From JAJPJX01 sp964568355 (lineage in GTDB: Bacteria; Acidobacteriota; Terriglobia; Bryobacterales; Bryobacteraceae): a stretch of DNA of 11,053 bases. The translations under genes were made by a program, and so were the position numbers. Location: assembly GCA_964568355.1 (NCBI GenBank), contig CAZMRK010000857.1, positions 1 through 11,053 on the forward strand, written 5' to 3'. The notes under the pieces are model-generated. The model had not been told where the DNA came from. It was given only the letters and a program-made list of their open reading frames with translations, and did no database searches. This document shows, piece after piece, positions 1 to 6,994 of this stretch. How positions within the stretch are numbered: position 1 is the first letter of the stretch; each line of letters starts with the position of its first letter.

Positions 1-449
1 AATGGCACGTCGCCCGCGACCCGCGCCTTCTGCCAGCCCAGCGCCTCGGTCATTCCGGCCATGATCCCGTCCGGCCGGCGCATGTGCCAGTGGTCGTGAA
101 ATCGCATTACCACCATGTGATGCCGGGCGATGAAGGCCTGCTTGGCGGCGAACACCGGATCGCCCTTCAGATCGGCGGTCTGGTCGAGATGGTTGTAGAA
201 CGTCGGTTCATGGGCGATCACGAAATTCTTGCCGGAAGCGGCGGCGCGCTGCAACACGTCCAGCGTAGCCGCGAACGTGGTGGCGATGCCCGTGACGGGA
301 GTGTCGGGGTTGCCCGCCTTGAACGTATCCACGGTCTCCGTGCGCCACGCAACCCCGATGTTCTTCTGGATCCGCTCGAGGATCTGCCGCGCGGTCGGCG
401 GGGCTGCCGCCGCCGTCAGGGATATCAGAGCCAAAATGACGATTTTCAT
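1..449 (-). CDS. Nif3-like dinuclear metal-centre protein with signal peptide (3' end outside window)
   Basis: The first 149 residues are visible; the gene runs off the left edge. Residues 1-16 (MKIVILALISLTAAAA) look like a Sec signal peptide. The mature part resembles the Nif3/YbgI family: a segment TPVTGIATTFAATLDVL at about 51-66, then the metal-site-like strand VIAHEPTFYNH at 77-87, and a His-rich stretch RFHDHWH at 116-122. Nif3 proteins bind two metal ions and form hexamers, but their reaction is poorly defined. Family members normally carry adjacent histidines (HH) where this protein has His80-Glu81, and the C-terminal His/Glu ligands lie outside the window. The ATG is preceded by GAGGA with a 9-nt spacer. 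It is transcribed away from the exported-protein operon to its right. The family call rests on motif resemblance; export is inferred from the N-terminus. Confidence 0.72.
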   Translation of the reverse strand, partial: MKIVILALISLTAAAAPPTARQILERIQKNIGVAWRTETVDTFKAGNPDTPVTGIATTFAATLDVLQRAAASGKNFVIAHEPTFYNHLDQTADLKGDPVFAAKQAFIARHHMVVMRFHDHWHMRRPDGIMAGMTEALGWQKARVAGDVP

Positions 450-450
450 A

Positions 451-464
451 CGAGGTAGTCCTCG
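451..464 (-). promoter_or_regulatory. Hairpin covering the Shine-Dalgarno of the Nif3-like gene
   Basis: The sequence cgaggtagtcctcg is an inverted repeat with a 5-bp stem and 4-nt loop, ending one base before the minus-strand ATG at 449. Read on the minus strand, the GAGGA ribosome-binding sequence lies in the 5' arm and part of the loop, so folding would mask it. The stem is short, so a regulatory role is only a suggestion. Confidence 0.35.
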
Positions 465-479
465 CTCAGTCTAGCAGCC

Positions 480-491
480 CGCCATATGGCG
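480..491. repeat. Perfect 12-bp palindrome between divergent genes
   Basis: CGCCATATGGCG reads identically on both strands. It sits in the short divergent gap between the Nif3-like gene and the PPC-domain gene, a typical place for a dimeric regulator to bind. I cannot assign a regulator and see no convincing -35/-10 pair around it. Confidence 0.4.
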
Positions 492-513
492 TTTGATAAA
501 CTGGCTAACACTC

Positions 514-2433
514 GTGAGGCTTCTGATCTTTTTCCTGGGAATGACCGTTGCCGCGGCAAGTGAGATCCAGCCCCGGCTGCCGGCTCTCGCATCCGTTTTT
601 CCGCAAGGCTGCCGGCCGGGGCAAACCATGCAGGTGGAAGTCTTGGGAGAGTACCTGGACCGCGCCGCCAGCGTCGTCTTCCTGGACCCGCAGATCCAGG
701 GCCGCATCCTCGAAGGCCGCTACACGCGCATGCGCCTCGAATTCGTCGTGGCCGCGGAGGCGCGCCTGGGTCCTCATTATTTCCGCATCGTCTCGCCCCG
801 CGGCGCCTCCAACCTCCTGCTCTTCCGCATCGGCGACCAGCCGCACGTACTCGAAAAGGAGTCCAATTCCACCTTCGAAGAGGCCCAGACCGTCCAGATT
901 CCCGCCACCATCAACGCGCGTCTCAACGTCGACAACGATTTCGATTTTTACCGCTTTCATGCCGAGAAGGGTCAAAGCTGGATCTTCGATCTGCGATCGG
1001 CGCGCAACGGCGACAGTCTCGACGCCGCCCTGATCCTGCTCGATGCCAAGCGCAACGAGATCGTACACAGCGAGGACGTCTTCATCTGGGATCCTTTCTT
1101 CGCGCACACCTTTGCGGAGTCCGGCGACTATGTGGTGGTGGTCCAGCCGACCCACGCCAGCAACGACCCCACCTTCGCCTACCAGCTCGATATCCGGCAG
1201 GCGCCCTATCTGGAAACCATTTCGCCCATCGCCTTGCACCCGGGGGCTACTACCGAAGCGACGCTCTGGGGCACGGGTCTCGCCGGCACGAACCCGCGCC
1301 TTTGGTTCGATGCGCCCGGCTTTACCGGCCAGGCGGTGGAACTGCGGGGAGCATCCGCCAGCGTGAAGATCCAGTGCCCGAAAGATGCCGCGCCGGGACC
1401 GCATCACTTCGCCCTGCGCACCGATGCCGGTCAATCCAACGATGCCGCGTTCCTGGTCGAACCGCTGCCAGCGCACACCGGCGGCAACCACATTGCCGCG
1501 CCGGTTTCGATCATCGGGACCGCGCGCTATCGCCAGCCCGAACGCTTCTGGTTCGAAGTCAAGGAGAAGGAGGCGCTGGTCTTCGAGGTGCGGGCACACC
1601 GCTTCGGATCGCCCGTCGATTCGCTCCTCCGCCTGCTGGATGAAAGCGGCAAAGAAATCGCGATGAACGACGATGCCACCTTGTCGGAGCAGCCTTTTAA
1701 CAAAGACTCGTACCTGATGCATACTTTCGCCAAGGCGGGACGCTACCAGGTGGAGATCCGAAATCTCTGGAAGACCACCGGCGAGAATTTCCCCTACGAG
1801 CTGGTCGTGCGTCCTCCCAAGCCGGACTTCGATCTGACGCTGGCCGCCGACAACCCCCACGATTCCCTGAAAATAAAGGTTAATCGGAAGGAAGGCTTCG
1901 AAGGGCCCGTGCCGTTCGAAGTGCAGGGCCTGCCGCAGCCCTTGCGGGGCGAGATCTCCGCCGCCAAAAGCCAAGCCGAGGTCGCCCTCCCTCCCGGCGC
2001 CCAGGGAACCATCCGCGTGATCGCGGACGGCCGCGTAGCCTCCCGCGCCGTGAAGATCACCAGCGGAGGCGGCGAGGGCAATACCTCGATCACGGTCTGG
2101 CAAGCCACCGTGGCACCGGCCGAAAAGCCGCTGTTTTCGCTCGAAGCCGAAGTCACCTCCGTCAACCTGGTACGCGGGGGCACAGCCGAGTTCGGCGTGA
2201 CGGTCCGCCGGGCCGAACATTTTGACGAGCCCATTCAGTTGTTGTTTGAAAACCTACCGGAAGGCGTGACCGCCGCGGAAACCATCGCCCGTCCGGGGTC
2301 GGGAAGTGTTAAAATTCGTCTCCAGGTCCCCAAAAACGCGCGCGCGGGCAGATATTCACGCCTCGCGATCCTGGGTAAAGCGGCGGGTGGCCGGATAGAA
2401 GAAGCTCCCAAAATTTCGTTCGTGATCGATTGA
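514..2433 (+). CDS. Exported protein with duplicated IPT-like and PPC domains
   Basis: A secreted beta-sandwich protein of 639 residues with no visible catalytic motif. I chose the GTG at 514 because it yields a compact signal peptide, MRLLIFFLGMTVAAAS, very like that of the next gene (MRLLALLFLAISLTAAS). The in-frame TTG at 493 would add seven residues. Neither start has a clear Shine-Dalgarno. Domain order: IPT/TIG-like segment (about 20-108), a pre-peptidase C-terminal (PPC) type domain (about 117-228, with DNDFDFYRFHAEKGQ and a closing SGDYVVVV strand), a second IPT-like segment (232-320), a second PPC-type domain (331-434, ERFWFEVKEKEAL to AGRYQVEI), then two further Ig-like sandwiches to the end (VRGGTAEFGVTV, LPEGVTA). 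PPC domains usually accompany secreted enzymes or act in binding. First gene of a four-gene run, so it may be the surface or carbohydrate-binding partner of the PSCyt and DUF1501 proteins. Domain calls are by eye. Confidence 0.85.
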   Translation: MRLLIFFLGMTVAAASEIQPRLPALASVFPQGCRPGQTMQVEVLGEYLDRAASVVFLDPQIQGRILEGRYTRMRLEFVVAAEARLGPHYFRIVSPRGASNLLLFRIGDQPHVLEKESNSTFEEAQTVQIPATINARLNVDNDFDFYRFHAEKGQSWIFDLRSARNGDSLDAALILLDAKRNEIVHSEDVFIWDPFFAHTFAESGDYVVVVQPTHASNDPTFAYQLDIRQAPYLETISPIALHPGATTEATLWGTGLAGTNPRLWFDAPGFTGQAVELRGASASVKIQCPKDAAPGPHHFALRTDAGQSNDAAFLVEPLPAHTGGNHIAAPVSIIGTARYRQPERFWFEVKEKEALVFEVRAHRFGSPVDSLLRLLDESGKEIAMNDDATLSEQPFNKDSYLMHTFAKAGRYQVEIRNLWKTTGENFPYELVVRPPKPDFDLTLAADNPHDSLKIKVNRKEGFEGPVPFEVQGLPQPLRGEISAAKSQAEVALPPGAQGTIRVIADGRVASRAVKITSGGGEGNTSITVWQATVAPAEKPLFSLEAEVTSVNLVRGGTAEFGVTVRRAEHFDEPIQLLFENLPEGVTAAETIARPGSGSVKIRLQVPKNARAGRYSRLAILGKAAGGRIEEAPKISFVID

Positions 2434-2440
2434 GCCAACC

Positions 2441-4843
2441 ATGCGCCTGCTCGCACTGCTGTTTTTGGCCATCTCCCTGACGGCCGCCTCGCGCACCCCG
2501 GTCAAGCTTGTCGTCGAACCAGGAAACCCGCTCCTGTTCGGCAAGGGTTCCCGCCAGCAGCTTGTCGTGGTCCTCCGCTACTCCGACGGCACCGAAGAGG
2601 ATGTCACCTCCAAAACCCGCTTCTCTTCCGCCAGGCCATCGGTCGCGGAAGTGGACGCCGCCGGCATCGTAACCGCCAAAGGCAATGGCGGCGCCGAAAT
2701 CCGGGCCAGCTATTCCGGACGGCAGGCCACTACTACCGCCCTGGTGCAGCGCGCGGAGAGCCCGACGCCGCCCAGCTTCAGCGGCGATATTCTGCCGGTG
2801 CTCACCAAAGCCGGTTGCAATGGCGGCAGTTGTCACGGCGCCCTGAACGGCCAGAACGGCTTCAAGCTTTCTCTGTTTGGCTACGATCCGTCCGCCGACT
2901 ACGAGATGATCGTGCACAAGCACGACGGCCGCCGCTTGAATCTCGCCGATGCCGAAAAAAGCCTTCTGCTGCGCAAACCTACCTTTGACGTTCCACACGG
3001 CGGCGGCAAGCGCCTGAAAAAAGGTTCCACCGACTACAGTGTGCTGCTGGACTGGATCCGCGGCGGCGCCAAGCTGGTTCCCGCCAACGAGCGCCGCGTG
3101 GTGTCGCTCAGGGTGGCCCCGGACAACACGGTGCTCTTCGGAAAGGGTTCCGCGCGCCAACTGCTGGTGACCGCCCGCTACTCCGACGGAACCGAGCGCG
3201 ACGTCACCCGCATCGTTGCGTTTCAGTCCAACGATGATTCCATCGCCAAAGTCTCTCCTGAAGGCCTGGTGACCGCCGACCGCGGCGGCGAGACCGCCAT
3301 CACCGTGCGGGCTCCGGGGGTGGCTTCGGCCGCCAAGGTGGGCGTGGTCACCGAGTCCCGCGCCGTACCCGCAATCGTCTCCGACAACTTCATTGACCGG
3401 TTTGTCTTTGAGAAGTTGCAAAAACTGGAGATCCCACCCTCCGAGCCTGCCGACGATGCTACTTTCCTGCGCCGCGCGTCGCTCGATATCATCGGCGTGA
3501 TTCCCAGGTCCGAAGAAGCGCGCCGCTTCCTGGCAAGCCGCGATCCGGACAAGCGGGCCAAGCTGGTGGAAGAACTGCTGCACCGGCCGGAATATGCGGA
3601 TTTCTGGGCGCTCTACTGGGGCGACCACCTCAACAACACCAAGCAGCTTCTCTACAACAAGGGTCCCTACACCTTCACCCGCTGGCTGCACGACCAGTTC
3701 CAGAAGAACGCGCCCTATGACCAGTTCGTGCGCGAACTGCTCACCTCCTCCGGCAACATGTACGACGCTCCCGCCACCAGCTTCTATCCGCTGATGAAGA
3801 AGGAGCAGGACCTGGCGGCCATCACCAGCCAGTTGTTCCTCGGCGTCAGCATCGAATGCGCGCGCTGCCACAATCATCCGCTCGAAAAGTGGAGCCAGAA
3901 CGACTTCAACAGCATGGCGGCGTTTTTCTCGCAGGTGCGCTACAAAAGCGCCGGGCCGCGTAACAACGAGCGCATCCTCTACGTCGACTACAAGCGCCAG
4001 TTCCAGAATCCCGATACCAAGCAGATCTTCCTGCCCAAGCCGCTGGACGGCCCGGTCATGTCCTCCGGCGAGATGGTGGACCGCCGCGAACTGCTGGCCG
4101 ATTGGATCACTTCGCCGCAGAATCCGTTCTTCGCCAAGGCCCTGGTCAATCGCATGTGGCGCAACTTCATGGGTCGCGGCCTGGTGGAACCCGTGGACGA
4201 TTTCCGGGTCACCAATCCTCCCACCAACCCGGGCCTGCTGGACGCGCTGGCGAAAGACTTCATCGATCACCGCTACGACCTGCACCACCTGATCCGGCAG
4301 ATCACCTCCTCGCGGGCCTACCAGCTTTCCTCGCGGCCCAGTGAAGGCAATCGCGACGATAAGATGGCCTACTCCCGGCACTACAGCCGGCGCATGATCG
4401 CCGAACAGATGCTGGATTCGATCGCCCTGGCCACCGGAGTTCCCGAGCAATTCCGCTCCCTTTACCCGGGCACGCGCGCGGCGGAACTGCCCGAGCCCGA
4501 GGTGGAATCGTACTTCCTGGAAGTATTCGATCGCCCCAGCCGCCAGATCGTCTGCGAGCGCAAGCAGCAGCCGAATCTGAACCAGGCCATGCACCTGATC
4601 AGCGGCGAGACCATCCAGAAGAAGGCCACCAGCCCGCAGGGCGTCCTGGCCAAAATGCTGCGGGATGGCCGCCCGGCCGCCGAGATCGTGGAAGAATTGT
4701 ACCTGCGAACCGTTTCGCGCTATCCGGACGCGAGCGAAAAACAATGGGCCGCCCAGACGATCGCCAAAGAGAACGAGACCCAAGGTCTCCAGGACGTTTT
4801 CTGGGCTCTGCTGAACTCGAAAGAGTTTTTATACAATCACTGA
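2441..4843 (+). CDS. Big_2 / PSCyt1 / Big_2 / PSCyt2 (DUF1549) / PSD1 (DUF1553) exported protein
   Basis: An 800-residue exported protein of the family abundant in Planctomycetes and Solibacter-type Acidobacteria; its biochemical role is not established. Signal peptide 1-17 (MRLLALLFLAISLTAAS). Domains: Big_2 Ig-like repeat (about 21-103), a PSCyt1-like segment with CNGGSCH at 126-132 (a CX4CH heme-type spacing) followed by GALNGQNGFKLSLFGYDP, a second Big_2 copy (about 220-303), PSCyt2/DUF1549 (about 313-520) ending in the conserved IECARCHNHPLEKW with a CXXCH at 473-477, then PSD1/DUF1553 (about 546-795, starting DRRELLADWITSPQNPFFA and including NRMWRNFMGRG). The Cys motifs suggest c-type heme, but attachment is not proven for this family. 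It starts 7 bp after the preceding stop with no clear Shine-Dalgarno, suggesting coupled translation. The following DUF1501 gene is its usual neighbour. Confidence 0.95.
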   Translation: MRLLALLFLAISLTAASRTPVKLVVEPGNPLLFGKGSRQQLVVVLRYSDGTEEDVTSKTRFSSARPSVAEVDAAGIVTAKGNGGAEIRASYSGRQATTTALVQRAESPTPPSFSGDILPVLTKAGCNGGSCHGALNGQNGFKLSLFGYDPSADYEMIVHKHDGRRLNLADAEKSLLLRKPTFDVPHGGGKRLKKGSTDYSVLLDWIRGGAKLVPANERRVVSLRVAPDNTVLFGKGSARQLLVTARYSDGTERDVTRIVAFQSNDDSIAKVSPEGLVTADRGGETAITVRAPGVASAAKVGVVTESRAVPAIVSDNFIDRFVFEKLQKLEIPPSEPADDATFLRRASLDIIGVIPRSEEARRFLASRDPDKRAKLVEELLHRPEYADFWALYWGDHLNNTKQLLYNKGPYTFTRWLHDQFQKNAPYDQFVRELLTSSGNMYDAPATSFYPLMKKEQDLAAITSQLFLGVSIECARCHNHPLEKWSQNDFNSMAAFFSQVRYKSAGPRNNERILYVDYKRQFQNPDTKQIFLPKPLDGPVMSSGEMVDRRELLADWITSPQNPFFAKALVNRMWRNFMGRGLVEPVDDFRVTNPPTNPGLLDALAKDFIDHRYDLHHLIRQITSSRAYQLSSRPSEGNRDDKMAYSRHYSRRMIAEQMLDSIALATGVPEQFRSLYPGTRAAELPEPEVESYFLEVFDRPSRQIVCERKQQPNLNQAMHLISGETIQKKATSPQGVLAKMLRDGRPAAEIVEELYLRTVSRYPDASEKQWAAQTIAKENETQGLQDVFWALLNSKEFLYNH
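2501..3352 (+). repeat. Two Big_2 copies, exactly 600 nt apart, flanking the CX4CH segment
   Basis: Within the PSCyt/PSD1 gene, residues 21-103 and about 220-303 are copies of one another: LLFGKGSRQQL matches VLFGKGSARQL, and RYSDGTEEDVT matches RYSDGTERDVT. The 15-nt string ccgctactccgacgg occurs at 2575-2589 and 3175-3189, an offset of exactly 200 codons. The copies have otherwise diverged at DNA level, so the duplication is not recent. Confidence 0.85.
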
Positions 4844-4847
4844 GGAG
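4843..4847 (+). promoter_or_regulatory. Shine-Dalgarno of the DUF1501 gene
   Basis: AGGAG starts on the last base of the upstream TGA stop and lies 6 nt before the ATG at 4854. It fixes this start and shows direct linkage of the two genes. Confidence 0.8.
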
Positions 4848-4853
4848 AGCGGG

Positions 4854-6113
4854 ATGCTATTCGGGCGGCGTGATTTCGTGAAAATCGGTTCCCTGGGAGC
4901 GCTGGGAGTCAGCCTGGAGCGGGTCCTCCGGGCCAATCCGAAAAAAGAGATCTCCTGTATCCTGATGTGGCAAAGCGGCGGCTGCGGCCACCAGGATACC
5001 TTCGACATGAAGCCGGACGCGCCTATCGAGTACCGCGGCGAGTTCAAGCCCATCTCCACCAACGTGCGCGGTATCCAGATCTGCGAGCATCTCCCGCTTA
5101 CCGCGAAGCAGGCCGACAAGTTCACCATCCTGCGCTCGCTCAAATCCAGAGAGAACAACCACGAGCGCGCCATCAACTATCTGCTGACCGGCTACCTGCC
5201 GCTCTCTACGCTGGAGTTCCCGAGCATGGGCTCGGTAGTGGCCAAGGAGAAAGGTCCGCGCAACGGGATGCCGCCCTACGTGGCGATTCCGAATACCTTC
5301 CCCTCCTACGGCGGCGGTTACCTGGGCGGCGAATTCAATCCCTTCATCGCCGGCGATCCGAACGTGGTGGGCTACCAGGTTCGCGATCTCACGCTGCCGG
5401 TGGATGTCGACTGGCAGCGCGTCGGCAACCGCAAGTGGCTGCTGGAGCAGATGGACCGGAAATACCGCGCGCTCGATGCCAACACGGATTTCGATGCGCT
5501 CGACGCGTTTCAGAAGCGCGCCTACGACCTGATGAGTTCTCCGGTTGCCAAGAAGGCCTTCGATATCGAATCGGAATCGCCCAGCCTGCGCGAGCGCTAC
5601 GGCCGCACTCCGGTCGGCCAGGGCGCCCTACTGGCCCGGCGCCTGGTCGAATCCGGCGTGCGCTTCATTACGGTGGCCAAGGGCTGGCTGAATTACGATA
5701 CCCACGGCGACAACTTCAACATCATGAAGAAGGTGCTGCTTCCCGAGTTCGATCGCGCCTTCGCCGCGCTGCTCGAGGACCTGCACGAGCGCGGCATGCT
5801 CGATAGCACGCTGGTGATCGCCATGGGCGAGTTCGGCCGCACGCCCAAAGTGAACAAAGACGCGGGACGGGATCACCATTCGAAAGCCTGGTCCGCCGTC
5901 TTCGCCGGAGCCGGCATTCCGGGCGGCAGAATCCTGGGCGCCACCGACAAAACGGCAACCGAGGTCACCGAGCTTCCTGTAGAGCCCGAAGACCTCCTCT
6001 ACACCATCTACTCCATTCTGGGCGTCGATCCCCACGTCGAATACCAGACCCCCATCGGCAGGCCGTCCAAGGTCGTCAATGGAGGCCACCTGGTGAAGGA
6101 GCTGCTGGCTTGA
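4854..6113 (+). CDS. DUF1501 protein with Tat-type signal
   Basis: A 419-residue member of DUF1501, which belongs to the alkaline phosphatase/sulfatase-like fold; no substrate is established. The N-terminus carries a twin-arginine pattern, GRRDFVKIG at 4-12, then a short hydrophobic stretch, consistent with folded export by Tat. Family hallmarks are visible: SGGCGHQDTFD at 41-51, NYDTHGD at 280-286, GEFGRTP at 325-331 and GRDHHSKAW at 338-346, whose Asp and His residues (H46, D48, D282, H284, D340, H341, H342) are candidate metal ligands by analogy with the superfamily. No canonical nucleophile Ser/Thr/Cys context is obvious to me. Length is normal for the family. It begins 10 bp after the PSCyt/PSD1 gene, the pairing widely seen in Planctomycetes and Acidobacteria, and its stop overlaps the next start. 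Confidence 0.95.
   Translation: MLFGRRDFVKIGSLGALGVSLERVLRANPKKEISCILMWQSGGCGHQDTFDMKPDAPIEYRGEFKPISTNVRGIQICEHLPLTAKQADKFTILRSLKSRENNHERAINYLLTGYLPLSTLEFPSMGSVVAKEKGPRNGMPPYVAIPNTFPSYGGGYLGGEFNPFIAGDPNVVGYQVRDLTLPVDVDWQRVGNRKWLLEQMDRKYRALDANTDFDALDAFQKRAYDLMSSPVAKKAFDIESESPSLRERYGRTPVGQGALLARRLVESGVRFITVAKGWLNYDTHGDNFNIMKKVLLPEFDRAFAALLEDLHERGMLDSTLVIAMGEFGRTPKVNKDAGRDHHSKAWSAVFAGAGIPGGRILGATDKTATEVTELPVEPEDLLYTIYSILGVDPHVEYQTPIGRPSKVVNGGHLVKELLA
6096..6101 (+). promoter_or_regulatory. Shine-Dalgarno deciding a TTG start
   Basis: AAGGAG lies 8 nt before the TTG at 6110, inside the end of the DUF1501 gene. This strong site supports the non-ATG start, which also gives a complete signal peptide; the next in-frame ATG would lose it. 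Confidence 0.75.
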
Positions 6114-6994
6114 AGCTGCGGCCGGCGCGCCTGATTCTGTTCTTATTGGCGGCCGGCCTCGCAGTACCGCAAGCGCCCAAGACCAGCTCGCCCAGCCCGA
6201 TCGAGTTCACTTGCCCCATGGACCCGGAAGTGCGCGCCAAGGGTCCGGGAAAGTGCCCGCGTTGCGGCATGAAGCTTCAGCCTGGCATTCCGGAGCCGGT
6301 GCAGTATCCCATGGACTTTCAGGTCACTCCGCCCGAGATCCCCGCGGACCAGCCCGTCAATCTTCAGTTCCGGGTTCGCGATCCGAAATCCGGCGCTCCG
6401 GTCAAGAAGTTCGAGATCGTGCACGAGAAGTTGTTTCACCTGTTCCTGGTAAGCCAGGATTTGGAATACTTCGCGCACCTGCACCCGGACTATACCGGCT
6501 CCGGCGTCTTCCGTTTACCGGCCAAACTCCCCAAAGCGGGAACCTACCGCCTGCTGGCTGACTTCTATCCCACGGGCGGCACGCCGCAACTGGTCCCCAA
6601 GACCTTCACCACTGCGGGATATCTCCGCCCGCTCGAAGAAGCGATTCCCCATCTGAAGCCGGATCTCTCACCGAAGCACGGAACGAATCTGGAGGTGGAG
6701 TTGCGTCTGGATCCGCCGCAGCCGATTGCGGGCAAGAAGACCATGATGTTCGTGAGCCTCAGTCCGGCCGAAGGGCTGGAGCCTTACATCGGAGCCTGGG
6801 CGCACATGCTGGCGGTCAGCGCGGACCTGATCGATACGATTCACGAGCATCCGTTCCTGGCGGATGGCGGCCCGCACATGCAATTCAATCTCTTTTTTCC
6901 CCGTGAATCCATGTATCGCGTCTGGATTCAGTTCCAGCGCAAAGGCGTGGTCAATACGGTGGCCTTCACCGTTCCGGTTTCGCAGTTGCGATAG
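6110..6994 (+). CDS. Exported heavy-metal-binding-domain protein with duplicated His motif
   Basis: A 294-residue predicted periplasmic metal-binding protein. It starts at TTG overlapping the DUF1501 stop (TTGA), supported by a good ribosome-binding site. Signal peptide about 1-22 (KLRPARLILFLLAAGLAVPQA). Residues 33-55 match the heavy-metal-binding domain (HMBD) seen in copper transporters and CusB-like proteins: FTCPMDPEV, then PGKCPRCGMKL, giving Cys35, Met37, Cys49, Cys52 and Met54; Asp38 stands where His is common. Two related beta-rich halves follow (about 66-170 and 190-294). Each contains H-x12-H-x-H-P: His110/123/125 and His232/245/247, within VSQDLEYFAHLHP and VSADLIDTIHEHP. Copper binding is the likeliest role, by family. 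Last gene of the plus-strand run, so it may supply or sequester metal for the upstream exported proteins. Its 3' end overlaps the convergent cytochrome gene. Confidence 0.88.
   Translation: MKLRPARLILFLLAAGLAVPQAPKTSSPSPIEFTCPMDPEVRAKGPGKCPRCGMKLQPGIPEPVQYPMDFQVTPPEIPADQPVNLQFRVRDPKSGAPVKKFEIVHEKLFHLFLVSQDLEYFAHLHPDYTGSGVFRLPAKLPKAGTYRLLADFYPTGGTPQLVPKTFTTAGYLRPLEEAIPHLKPDLSPKHGTNLEVELRLDPPQPIAGKKTMMFVSLSPAEGLEPYIGAWAHMLAVSADLIDTIHEHPFLADGGPHMQFNLFFPRESMYRVWIQFQRKGVVNTVAFTVPVSQLR

Noticed and set aside
505..2220. 571-codon open frame antisense to the PPC gene
   Set aside because: Same GC-bias artefact; no recognisable motifs and full overlap with a well-supported exported protein.
2309..4783. 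824-codon open frame antisense to the PSCyt/PSD1 gene
   Set aside because: It is a shadow produced by GC-rich codon bias; its translation is low-complexity and Gly/Ala/Val/His-rich with no domain, while the plus strand encodes clear families.
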